Assembly: GCF_001949145.1 (NCBI RefSeq)
Contig: NW_019091405.1
Location: 252,974-263,242 of the forward strand
Length of the DNA stretch: 10,269 bases
DNA from: Acanthaster planci
Lineage: Eukaryota > Echinodermata > Asteroidea > Valvatida > Acanthasteridae
Reading direction: 5' to 3'
Each line of letters begins with the position of its first letter. The stretch's first letter is position 1. The translations under genes and the position numbers were made by a program. Below, in pieces: positions 1-7,715 of this stretch. The notes under the pieces were generated by a model. It was not told the DNA's origin and searched no databases. It was given only the letters and a program-made list of their open reading frames with translations.

Positions 1-364
1 AACCTGGCTTAGTGCACTGCTGACCTCTTTTCAATGGGGGCCAGATTAGCGTGCAGCGGCGCTGTGTGGCTCATCGCTGCGGTGGTGGAGCGCTTTTGTC
101 CCCGATGGTAATCCGCTCACTCTCAATGCCCCAAACCCTGGTATACGGTTTCAAAACAAGGCTGGATTATCACCACTTTTGAGAGTGAAAAATGTCGGTA
201 ATGCCTAGCAGCCTGGTCTTTTGTTCGGAGTACGGTCTTTTGTTACAGGGCCCTGTTTCCTTTGTCGGAGTTCGGAGACCCCGGCCACCCATATAAACCA
301 TACGTCTCCGATCCCGGAGTTCCCAGCAGGAAGTGGTTAATAGCTGTTTGTTCATCCCTTGCAG
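1..364 (+). other. Intron (3' part) of the PLC-beta gene
   Basis: This stretch precedes the first recognisable exon and ends in a good acceptor (pyrimidine-rich TTCATCCCTTGCAG, AG at 363-364). I see no exon upstream of it in the window: nothing resembles the preceding PLCB4 coiled-coil segment. It holds a 12-bp perfect palindrome ACAGGGCCCTGT (246-257), a direct repeat GGTCTTTTGTT (215-225 and 234-244), the word CGGAGTTC twice (267-274 and 315-322), and an 8-bp inverted pair TCGGAGAC / GTCTCCGA (273-280 and 304-311). The first 120 bases are richer in GC and CpG than the rest of the intron. Calling it an intron depends on the exon assignment at 365. Confidence 0.75.
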
Positions 365-422
365 GAGAATTCGAGAATTGCAAAGCAACAGTCTGAAGAA
401 ATTCATGGAAGAGAGGAAGAGA
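365..422 (+). CDS. PLCB4: Phospholipase C beta (PLCB4/norpA class), third-from-last exon
   Basis: PLC-beta cleaves phosphatidylinositol 4,5-bisphosphate to IP3 and diacylglycerol at the plasma membrane, downstream of Gq-coupled receptors. PLCB4 and fly NorpA are the neuronal/photoreceptor branch. Base 365 completes a codon split across the upstream intron, and 366-422 encode 19 residues that read RIRELQSN then SLKKFMEERKR. From memory, the matching part of human PLCB4 contains a very similar RVREL...KKF.EERKR stretch, close to the C-terminus of the distal coiled coil. That region helps membrane association and G alpha q response. The donor is AGA|GTGAGTAC at 423, a near-ideal site, and the exon ends in phase 0. 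It is rich in Glu, Lys and Arg, as a charged coiled coil should be. The catalytic X/Y barrel, PH, EF-hand and C2 domains lie upstream of the window. The identification rests on remembered similarity carried over three exons. Confidence 0.85.
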
Positions 423-992
423 GTGAGTACATGGAATAATGCAAGAGTCATTTTTCACTTTGGGCATAATAACGTTTTTTATGAGCATGTCCATTTCTAC
501 CTTCAATTTTTCGCTGGCAAAGAGTGTCGTGAAAACACCGTCAGCGTCCTTCTAACTTTGGAGATGCTTCTCTGCAACAGACTCATAGTAAAGTAACCAT
601 TGGTCATCACACGTCATGTGGCTAGCTTGAATGACTGAACTTCGACTGCTGTTTATCCTCTGTTACTCCAGCACCTAAACTTGAGACTTGGCCACTGTTT
701 TTGTTTAATGGTAACTAAAAATTCGATCAGTTGTTCCTCTTTGGCCCCTTGGCTCTACGCCAATCGTGTGTGTGATTATTGCACAAAAAAGACCACAGTT
801 GAAACATGGCCAAACAAGTTCTTGATCAGGACTGACAGAGTGCACCACTGACTCATAACTCATGAGTGATTCAAAATGTCTTGCTTCATTATTTCAGAGG
901 AGTCACCATTCAATGGGTGTATAACAGCCTCCAAATGTCAAAGTTGAGACCCCAAATCTCCACCTGTCTCTCTCAACTCCTTTTTCTTTCAG
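423..992 (+). other. Intron of the PLC-beta gene (570 bp)
   Basis: It runs from donor GTGAGTAC to an acceptor with a long pyrimidine tract (CTCCTTTTTCTTTCAG, AG at 991-992). It is phase 0. It contains no repeat or RNA gene that I can support. An open frame runs from 333 through the donor to 596, but only its exon part is protein-like; the rest is intron read-through. Confidence 0.85.
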
Positions 993-1079
993 TTACAAGT
1001 GAGGCAGTCCAAAGAGATTGATGAGTTGACAGCTGAGCACAGCAAGCAGATGGACTTACTCATCAGGGCAAATGAGGAG
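993..1079 (+). CDS. PLCB4: Phospholipase C beta (PLCB4/norpA class), penultimate exon
   Basis: This 87-bp exon encodes 29 residues in phase 0, beginning LQVRQSKEIDEL and ending IRANEE. It continues the previous exon directly: EERKR is followed by LQVRQSKEIDEL, matching the remembered human PLCB4 pattern EERKRLA.KQSKEMDQL. This is a highly charged helix in the distal C-terminal coiled coil, which in PLC-beta proteins dimerises or folds as a bundle and contributes to membrane binding and G alpha q GTPase-activating function. The acceptor is TTTCTTTCAG|TTACAA and the donor is GAG|GTGCGTAA at 1080. Length divisible by three means that skipping this exon would keep frame, so a shorter C-terminal isoform is possible; this is inference only. 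Confidence 0.88.
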
Positions 1080-1392
1080 GTGCGTAATGGTAAATGATTG
1101 GTGGTAAGATTTGGAGAATTAGAGGAGCAAAACAGGTTGGGTTTCTTATCTGGTGTAACGGAGGGGTCTTGCTATAGACGGGCGTGTAAGAGTGCAAAGT
1201 ATAGATCAACCACGTATCAGTTTGCTTTGTCTTGTTCTTTTTCTGTTTTAATGTGCCCCACTTTCGATTGGATTTCCTGGGAACTCATTCTTCCAGATCT
1301 GCTCAGGTCCATGATTTCCCATGATACTCCTTAAAAGCATTGATGTATTAATATTTCTTTTTGAAACTATTTTGTTCTTTGTCATTTTACAG
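1080..1392 (+). other. Last intron of the PLC-beta gene (313 bp)
   Basis: It runs from donor GTGCGTAA to acceptor TTTGTCATTTTACAG (AG at 1391-1392). It is phase 0. No repeat, RNA or cryptic exon is supported. Confidence 0.85.
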
Positions 1393-1464
1393 ATGATTGA
1401 AGCGCACAAGGCCAAGTTGAAAGAGACCAATAACTCCAACAGCAAAGTTGAGGCTGTCGTATGA
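1393..1464 (+). CDS. PLCB4: Phospholipase C beta (PLCB4/norpA class), last coding exon with stop
   Basis: The coding part is 72 bp, 23 residues plus TGA at 1462-1464. It starts MIEAHKAKLKE and ends NSKVEAVV. The ATG at 1393 is internal, since the exon is entered in phase 0 after GAG|ATG, so it is not a start codon. The first half continues the coiled coil. The last 12 residues are polar and end in a hydrophobic pair, as expected for a free tail. From memory human PLCB4 ends in -TVV and fly NorpA in a PDZ ligand that binds InaD. The -EAVV tail here could be a PDZ ligand of the hydrophobic (class II) type rather than the S/T type. Total PLC-beta sequence in the window is 71 codons. Downstream is the 3' UTR. 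Confidence 0.87.
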   Translation: MIEAHKAKLKETNNSNSKVEAVV

Positions 1465-1468
1465 GACC

Positions 1469-1481
1469 TGACCTTTGACCC
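1469..1481 (+). promoter_or_regulatory. DR1-like nuclear receptor motif TGACCTTTGACCC
   Basis: On the - strand this reads GGGTCAAAGGTCA, a direct repeat of RGGTCA half sites spaced by one base. That is the consensus bound by RXR heterodimers and HNF4. It starts five bases after the stop codon, and a third related word (TTGACA) follows. The motif match is exact; function is unproven, because such words are also scattered in repeats of marine invertebrate genomes. Confidence 0.4.
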
Positions 1482-2230
1482 TTGACACTGAAATGACGTT
1501 ACCATGAAACGCCCCAGTCTAGTCTGTCACTTCCCCCCCCCCAGCCACACACTCCGTGAAACAGGTGCAACATGAGAAGGGAACATGACGTATTTCAAAT
1601 CAATCTTTTAATTTTGCCCTGAACGTGGCTCATTTCTCATATTTTCTACAAGTATTTTAGGGATGCAGAGTTTGTCAACATAATTATGCTGACTGTTTCT
1701 GATCTGTTTCCAGCATGGTGTTTTTTCTTCAAAAAATGTTTTGAAATTTTTGTAGAAACTTTCTTAGAGGCATCACAGATGTTTTAGTGATGGAGTTTTG
1801 TGAGGGTTAAAGAGGGCATTTGTAGGAAAAATTTTACCTTGAGATGTCTATTTAAAAATAACTTATAAAAGAAATTTGTCATTGAAATTAGCCTTTATGT
1901 GTTCACAGAGCTTCATGTATGCTGGCTTGGTACATTTTTGAAGATTATAAGTAAGGAATTACATAGAAGAATTGGGAGAGTGTAACTTTCGTTTTGCACA
2001 GATAATCTACCTGTGGGATATGTCAAAGTTAGAATCTTGCCTTCATAGGAAAAATTTCAATTAAAAAAAAGGAAAGCAAGGAAAATAAAAAAAACAGTTT
2101 CAGTTTTAGTACGGAAGTCTAAAAAGCTAACTTTTAGGCTTCTTCAGGGAAAAATGTCTCTCGGATGAAATGTTTTCCTTTTGAAGTTTTCCTCTCTGAT
2201 GTGTGCTACAAATGTGACTTGAGTAATTGG

Positions 2231-2236
2231 AATAAA
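2231..2236 (+). terminator. Candidate poly(A) signal AATAAA for the PLC-beta gene
   Basis: This is a canonical hexamer 767 bases after the stop codon. CA dinucleotides that could be cleaved lie 3-20 bases on, followed by a T/TG-rich stretch (about 2256-2280). An earlier AATAAA at 2084-2089 sits inside an A-rich run and has weaker downstream context. Confidence 0.5.
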
Positions 2237-2255
2237 CATCAGTTGCATCGTTGCA

Positions 2256-4296
2256 TTACTTTCTGTAATGTATTTCTTGCCAAATCTTTGTCCAGAAACC
2301 AAAGTTTCAAGGAATGCAAAAACCGTACTATTCCATACGTATTCAGTCAAAGACTGCCAGAACTATTACTCTGGCCTATTATCAGCCACAGTAATGTTCT
2401 CATTTAGAGAATTCAATTCAAAACAAACTTATTTCGGACATTGTATTTTAAGTAATTCTCAAATACCTTGACATTTTTATTTATAGCATCCTGTGCTAAT
2501 TTTTCAGGAAACCTAGATAGATATTACATTTTTGATTCAGTGTGCCCAAATGCCATGTCCAGTACTGCTTTTTCAGATTTAAACAAAATTTATGAAAAAT
2601 GTCATATTGATGTACGTCAGCTTACTTTGTTACTGTGGTGAGACCCATGGATTGGGCTGTTTTGTGAAAGAATTTTCACCTGGAATCTTAAAAAAAACAG
2701 ACGGAAAGATTGCAACATTTGTTGACAGAGATACATTCTCCTCAATGTCATAACTGATCCTGGATTCTGACAGACAAAAAAATCATGCTTTTGTAAATAT
2801 GTACAGTTAAGCGAACAGTACGGTTAATGAGACTTGAATCTTGACTCAAAATAACAAAAATACAAAAACCAAAAACAAAAGAAAAAAAAAGAGATTAACA
2901 CCTTATTTGTGTAAATAGACACGACAAGAACGCTCATGTCTAGCTGTTTAATCCAAGTAAACTTGACGTTACGTACTGTGTGTATTTTGTGCGTCCTAGG
3001 TAAATAGAACATACCAGGTCAGACGTTTTAAAAGGTTATACATAATGAATCTTTTTTGATGCAGTGTACATATGTTTGTTTATGATAAACATTCGTAGGA
3101 TCTTTTTCAAGGAATTTGTGTATACACGGTGCATTGTGTCCTCTTCCTCACCCGAAGGTAAATGGTGATTTGGGAAAAATTAAAAAGAAATTACACTGTG
3201 TACTGAAATTGGAATGCATTTTGTTGTCTTGGGGTATGATAACACTTAGAATTATGCATTGTAAATAATTTTGGAGGTTTTTTTTTGTCTGCTAAGGGAA
3301 CTACCGAAGGAGTATTGTGAAAGTTCTGCTAAGGATCATGATCTCTTTCCTTTATTATTTTTTCTTTATGTACAAGATAATTTTTGCCAGTCCTGTATGA
3401 TTTTTAATTGGAGAAAAATTGCATACTCAATGCATGACATAAATGAAAAATACAGCGGAACATGAGTTCAATTACAGTCATCCTGGACGAGTATACATAA
3501 TGCCGATAGATGGATTTTACATACAAAGGCTCTCAACGGTTCAGCTTGGTAGAACTTTATTTGTTATCAACGTTATTTTGTAACATTTTGGTACAAAAAC
3601 CTTTACAAGAAGACCTAGTTTCGTACTATTTTTATTTAGAACTTTGGGTACAGCACCGCTTTTAGATAGATATATTGGAAAGGGAATTGAGGTAGTTGTT
3701 TATGGTATTCATAAAACTTCGTCTCGTCAGTAAAAAAAAATTAACAGATATTGTGAAATTTAAATTAAATGACAAAATCTTTATATTTAGGTTGTGTGGT
3801 GTAGAGTTTACCATTAGGGCAACCAGAAAAAGCGAAAACTATCTGCAATATTCAAGCTAGAATGTACAAATTCTCATCTGTGGTTTTTTCCCAATTGGTC
3901 CTAAAAATTATAACATTATATTATGAAAGATATTCTTCTCTGTGTATATACAGGTGATTGTATTATTGTTCGAAAATAGCATCACAAATTTAATTTATTG
4001 TTTGGAGTGAACACCAGTGTATGAAATACTAGTTGGATTTTTTCGTGGAATGCTTAATATGTTAGATATTGTATGATTTTCATTTTATGTTCGTTTTTAA
4101 TGGCTATGTAATTTTGGAGATTCAAGTGGGTTTGATTTTGTGCACTGCTCTTGGTACCGATAACAGCCAGGACAACGGCTTCATTCTGCTTTCGTTGGGA
4201 CCTGTCAAAATGTTGCGCACTTTCATACTTTGTTTATCCAACATTCTACGTGGTGTTGCATCCCACTCAATGTGAGTGATGTCACATCTACATTGC
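2256..4296. other. Long AT-rich non-coding stretch, no gene seen
   Basis: About 2 kb without a protein-like frame on either strand; open frames here are short, low-complexity and lack family resemblance. The region is rich in A and T runs and ATTTA words. It carries a loose cluster of TGTANATA words (see separate entry) and ATTAAA hexamers at 3179-3184 and 3764-3769. It may be the distal part of a long alternative 3' UTR of the PLC-beta gene, or intergenic DNA; the sequence does not decide. Confidence 0.6.
2792..3950 (+). promoter_or_regulatory. Cluster of five Pumilio-type TGTANATA words
   Basis: The + strand has TGTAAATA at 2792-2799, 2910-2917 and 3260-3267, TGTACATA at 3065-3072 and TGTATATA at 3943-3950. 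TGTANATA is the core bound by PUF/Pumilio RNA-binding proteins in 3' UTRs. The sites lie on the strand that would be transcribed if the PLC-beta mRNA extends this far. AT-rich sequence raises the chance rate, so this is suggestive only. Confidence 0.3.
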
Positions 4297-4760
4297 ATGG
4301 TTGCCACGTGTCTTATTGCCACATGCCTCGTGTACCGTGCGGTGCTCTTCATCACCGCACTCTTCCAATGGCAACAGCTCTAGTGTGCCATTGCCATACC
4401 CTGATGCCGTGTCCTCAAGCAAGTCATATGTAAACCTTGCCGTGGCCACACCCTGCTACTGTTGCCACTTCATATCAACTCAACACCCCTACAAATGCCA
4501 CACCCTCGCCGAGATAAATCATTTTTTCTAACGCCATTCTTCAGGCTATTCTATTAGCCACACCCACTATGCGCTATTAACCTCCCAGTGGATACAGGCC
4601 ACACCCAGTGTGTCAGTGCCATACCCCTCTAGGAATGCCACACCCTTTTTAGTTTCTCATCCTTACCGGGAACATGCACTCGATATACCACTGCCACACA
4701 TATCATGTGCCACTAATCCACCTCCTTCATAATGCCACACCCTCTGGAAGCTGCCACTAC
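4297..4760. repeat. Degenerate GCCACACCC repeat field (decayed minisatellite-like)
   Basis: The exact nonamer GCCACACCC starts at 4445, 4497, 4557, 4598, 4637 and 4734. GCCATACCC starts at 4393 and 4618, and GCCACACAT at 4693. Further TGCCA words fill the gaps. Distances between consecutive starts are 52, 52, 60, 41, 20, 19, 56 and 41 bases, many close to multiples of 20. This fits a tandem array with a unit near 20 bp in which only the CACCC core has survived. The composition shifts from the surrounding AT-rich DNA to C/A-rich. CACCC boxes are the core of KLF/Sp-type binding sites, so a regulatory cluster is the alternative reading. Confidence 0.65.
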
Positions 4761-5853
4761 ACCCCTCCTTACCCTCCACCTTAAAACTGTCAAATTCGCT
4801 CTTCCCTTACCTCTGGTTGAATGGTTATAGTGACGTACCCGTTCAGGCCACTACGCTGAAGCTAGGAGACACACAGATGTCGCATTGTAGGTTTACGATC
4901 AGTGTGTGTACAAGTCGTCTCAAATCAAATTAGGAATCTATCGTCAGCCAATTCAGGTTATCATTGCATAAGCCCATTGTATATGTAAATCACAAGTCTA
5001 TGGCAAAGTTGTGACATGCCAGTCACAAGTTTTCGCAAGTTATCGCAAGTCCATCACTAAGCAACTAGCCATCCCGTCTTAATTTAAGTAACAAACCATT
5101 GGGCCTATTGTCTCATCTCAGTTCATCTCTTGTTACTTGTGACTGAACTGTGTGATCGACATCACTGCAACACTGCAAAAATGCTCTCTTGGTGCACCAA
5201 GAATGTTGGAGATCTACTACGACCCCACCGATAAATCACACTTACATAATTATATCTGTCAAAATGTCAGACTCCACTGTCTGTGGTTGCCATCTGTTTT
5301 AAACTTTTCTGAAATTTTGGAGCCTGCCTTTGCACTGACCACTCTCTGCGTGAGGTTGCTGTGCACCACTGACTGAATTAGCTGCTTACATTTAGGCCTA
5401 AGTACATAAGTCTCCAAACTGCACGTTTTTACGTTTGACGAAGCGTCTTTCATAAGAGTGGGGTACGTGTAGGTTATTATGTATGTAGCTGGACTAGTTT
5501 GAACTTGTATTCCTCTCCGGATTTGTTTATGCAAATATGAGAAACTGCGTTTCTTGTTTTTAAGTACTGTAAGATGACATGGTGTGCGAAAATTGCATTT
5601 TTGATTTCTTGAGATTTTATTCAGAGTTTAAATTTAATCATTTAAATAATAATCCCTGCGTAAATGTAGTTCACATTTTTTTGCAAGACATTGAATACTA
5701 TTTTAAGCTACATTAAATTTCTTTGCATAATGTACTTTTGTGCTGAATACACATATTACACTAACAATGCGTTTATGGAAATTCTCTTTGTGTTAGGCTA
5801 AAGACAACATAGTTTGAGAAATCCACTGTGATAAGTTTCATTTAACTATGGAA
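4761..5853. other. Non-coding stretch with short CAAGT repeats, no gene seen
   Basis: No supported gene lies here. Four copies of a TCRCAAGTY word lie at 4990-4998, 5023-5031, 5033-5041 and 5043-5051; the last three are spaced 10 bases apart. Open frames at about 5152-5376 (+) and 5259-5534 (-) overlap on opposite strands and show no family features. A TAGGCCTA word sits at about 5393. The 3' half returns to AT-rich sequence. Confidence 0.6.
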
Positions 5854-6064
5854 TTTTCAATATCTCGGATTCGTCTCCAGTCCTCTGACGTTAGAGTTTC
5901 TGCTTAATACTGGTCGCTATTCTTCCTCAAGGGCGACAGCTCCTTAAGTTATGAGTCGAGTCCGGTGTTCAGACTTTTCCGTTTGGGTAGAACGGTAAAC
6001 TCTCTTAATGTATGTCTTCAGTCAGAGATGGAGGCGTAGTGGAGACGAAGCCGAGGCTTGAAAA
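5854..6064. repeat. MITE-like element with imperfect 25-26 bp inverted ends
   Basis: The left end (5854-5879, TTTTCAATATCTCGGATTCG then TCTCCA) is the reverse complement of the right end (6040-6064, TGGAGACGAAGCCGAGGCTT then GAAAA) at about 22 of 26 positions. The arms continue inward with GTCAGAG (right, 6021-6027) against CTCTGAC (left, 5883-5889). The right arm has an apparent internal duplication (TGGAGGCGTAG / TGGAGACGAAG). The about 130 bases between arms are not self-complementary and encode nothing recognisable. I see no clear target-site duplication, so family and exact edges are open. A non-autonomous DNA transposon remnant is the likeliest reading. Confidence 0.55.
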
Positions 6065-6671
6065 AAGGGCCTAAAGTAATATTATATGGAGTATATGGAG
6101 TGTATGCTCAGAATGATTTCACATAAAAGAATTAAACATGGTCGTCTTGGAAGTGACACGTACTCGGTTATAACTAGACATCTTTAAACTATCACACTGC
6201 CCTTGGTGCCCGTGTGAAGTCCATAGCTTACCGGAAATGTTTGCGAATGAGAAAAAAGCATAATGGTCAACCGATGCTTCACCCTCAGATTCTGTACATT
6301 GATTGGCCGAGAGCTATTCACATGGCATTCACTATCTGCTATCTTGCTTTTCACGGCTACAAAAACTACACCGTATTATAGCAACCAAAGCTCTTACCGT
6401 TGGCAACCGCATGCCTGCGTTATGTGAAATGCTTCTGTGCGCGTATCGCGCATTCAGAAGTACTACCTCTACAGAGCTGGATTGGAACATTTTGTGATTA
6501 CTAAATAAGAAAATGGTGGTGGGTTTTCAACAGAATTAATTTCTTGACGTGCTTTGTACGTGTATTTAGATCAAACCAATTAGTATTATCGCTCAAGTCA
6601 CGCAGAATCTCTGGGAGAGGTGACAAATATTTTACTGTTTTATCTGTTATGTAACCTAGCGCCCCTCGGTA
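6065..6671. other. Non-coding stretch, no gene seen
   Basis: No coding frame, RNA gene or long repeat is supported. A short tandem duplication, ATATGGAGT twice, lies around 6084-6101. Confidence 0.55.
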
Positions 6672-6732
6672 ATCCATGGAGCATTCCAGGTTCCCTCAGC
6701 TTCGCTTCGGGATAATAGAATGCTCCATGGAT
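6672..6732. repeat. Compact 61-nt hairpin (fold-back or pre-miRNA-like)
   Basis: ATCCATGGAGCATTC (6672-6686) and its exact reverse complement GAATGCTCCATGGAT (6718-6732) form a 15-bp perfect stem around a 31-base middle. The middle pairs further: 6692-6695 with 6709-6712, and 6698-6700 with 6704-6706 around a TTC tip. The tip motif CCTCAGCTTCGCTTCGG is itself nearly palindromic and resembles tips of small fold-back transposons. A G9 tract (6733-6741) abuts the right arm. No coding content is supported: the - strand open frame that crosses it simply reads through the stem. Confidence 0.7.
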
Positions 6733-6741
6733 GGGGGGGGG

Positions 6742-7375
6742 TACTGTACCACTCGAAGCAGTCAATATATAAACGGACCATCTTGATAGCATCACATTTG
6801 GACATATTTTGTGTAAGGTTATAGCTAGTAATACAAACATAAATTTTTCATGCCTGGATGCACGGTTTTAAATCGCTATTCCGAGCTGTTGTTTTTTTTA
6901 AGGTCAGTACACAATAATTGTGTATGTTTAAGATGTGAGATTTTCAGCAAGGTAGGCTTACTGCTTGCGTGCTTGATGAAGGGAAATGTAGGCCTAGGTC
7001 ATACGTTAATGGACTGCAGGTGTTCAATCAAAATTAATTTACACATAAGGAAATGTGTTATTGCTTGGGTAGGGGAGATGGATTTTTTTTCAAAACAAAA
7101 CAGTTTCTAAATACTACGTGCGGAAGAGTGCTTTGTTTTTCATTTCATTTTTCCTCGAATCGGCTGATTTCTTCGTTTTTCACTTCACACTCATGCCATT
7201 GAAAATTAAACTATGTATAAAGTCTTGTAAAGATAGGAATTTCCTCGTTTTTGGTCAAAGTCCAAGTTGCATGCCTGGTTAAGGGCTTGTGGCAAAGATA
7301 TCACTAGCCAGCGACCTCTCTGCTTAATACTACCGTGTGCAGTTCTTAAAGAACTACGCAAGTCAAAATTCCCTC
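6742..7375. other. Non-coding stretch, no gene seen
   Basis: No supported gene. A short palindrome, AGTTCTT-A-AAGAACT (7341-7355), and a TAGGCCTA word (about 6987) are the only structured items. An open frame at about 6850-7110 has no family resemblance. Confidence 0.55.
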
Positions 7376-7479
7376 AACAATTCGAGCGATTCACAATAGT
7401 GCGCCTCCAAGAGTTTACAACGCGTTGGCCAATCATAACGCGCGAAATCTGCCAACCCTTTCCAAACCACGGACGCCAG

Positions 7480-7490
7480 TATATAAAAAA
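7480..7490 (+). promoter_or_regulatory. TATA-like word in the left arm, 47 bp after a CCAAT box
   Basis: TATATAAAAAA lies downstream of GTTGGCCAATCA (CCAAT at 7429-7433), the layout of a simple pol II core promoter pointing inward to the spacer. No obvious product follows. Promoter activity is inference. Confidence 0.3.
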
Positions 7491-7704
7491 CCTGGACTTG
7501 CAACGCCTTTATATGAAGAAGCCAACCAGCGGCCATTTTTTCCGAGCCGAATACAAATGCGTGGGTTAGCTTCCCTCTATTGACGTCAGGTAGAACAAAG
7601 GCGGGCATTCAAGTTGCCAGGAAAGCTTTGTATTCGGCTCGGTAAAATGGCCGCGAGTGTAGTCAATGATCTCTATAAGCTGATTAAGGGCATTGCGAGT
7701 CCAG

Positions 7705-7715
7705 ATTTTATTATA
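7705..7715 (-). promoter_or_regulatory. TATA-like word in the right arm, 50 bp after a CCAAT box
   Basis: On the - strand TATAATAAAAT follows the same TTGGCCAATCA word (CCAAT complement at 7766-7770). It is the mirror image of the left arm and would fire toward it. Confidence 0.28.

Larger units (their letters stand above)
1465..2255 (+). other. Probable 3' UTR of the PLC-beta gene (short form)
   Basis: Non-coding sequence follows the stop codon. It begins with a TGACCTTTGACCC element and a C10 tract (1533-1542), then becomes AT-rich. Poly(A) signal candidates on the + strand are ATTAAA at 2060-2065, AATAAA at 2084-2089 and AATAAA at 2231-2236. The last has T/TG-rich sequence about 25-45 bases downstream and gives the best end, near 2250. 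Longer forms cannot be excluded. The end point is inferred, not seen. Confidence 0.55.

Noticed and set aside
423-596. Continuation of the first PLC-beta exon's frame past 422
   Set aside because: A near-ideal donor GTGAGTAC lies at 423, and the coiled-coil pattern resumes only at 993; the frame beyond the donor is intron.
4122-4531. Overlapping open frames on both strands near the CACCC field
   Set aside because: Low-complexity His/Cys/Pro-rich translations caused by the repeated CACCC and TGCCA words; no coding signature.
840-5374. 14-base direct repeat GTGCACCACTGACT at 840-853 and 5361-5374
   Set aside because: Flanks do not match and one such pair in 10 kb is close to chance.
6640-6840. 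66-codon frame on the - strand across the hairpin
   Set aside because: Its protein-like look comes from reading both hairpin arms; no family motif and no splice context.
5899-7331. 13-base repeat TCTGCTTAATACT near 5899 and 7319
   Set aside because: No extension on either side; likely chance.
7267-7569. Open frame of 100 codons on the + strand
   Set aside because: It runs into the left arm of the fold-back element, and no family motif is visible. The opposite-strand frames over the same bases (7363-7608 and 7566-7757) are equally unconvincing; all are by-products of the inverted repeat.
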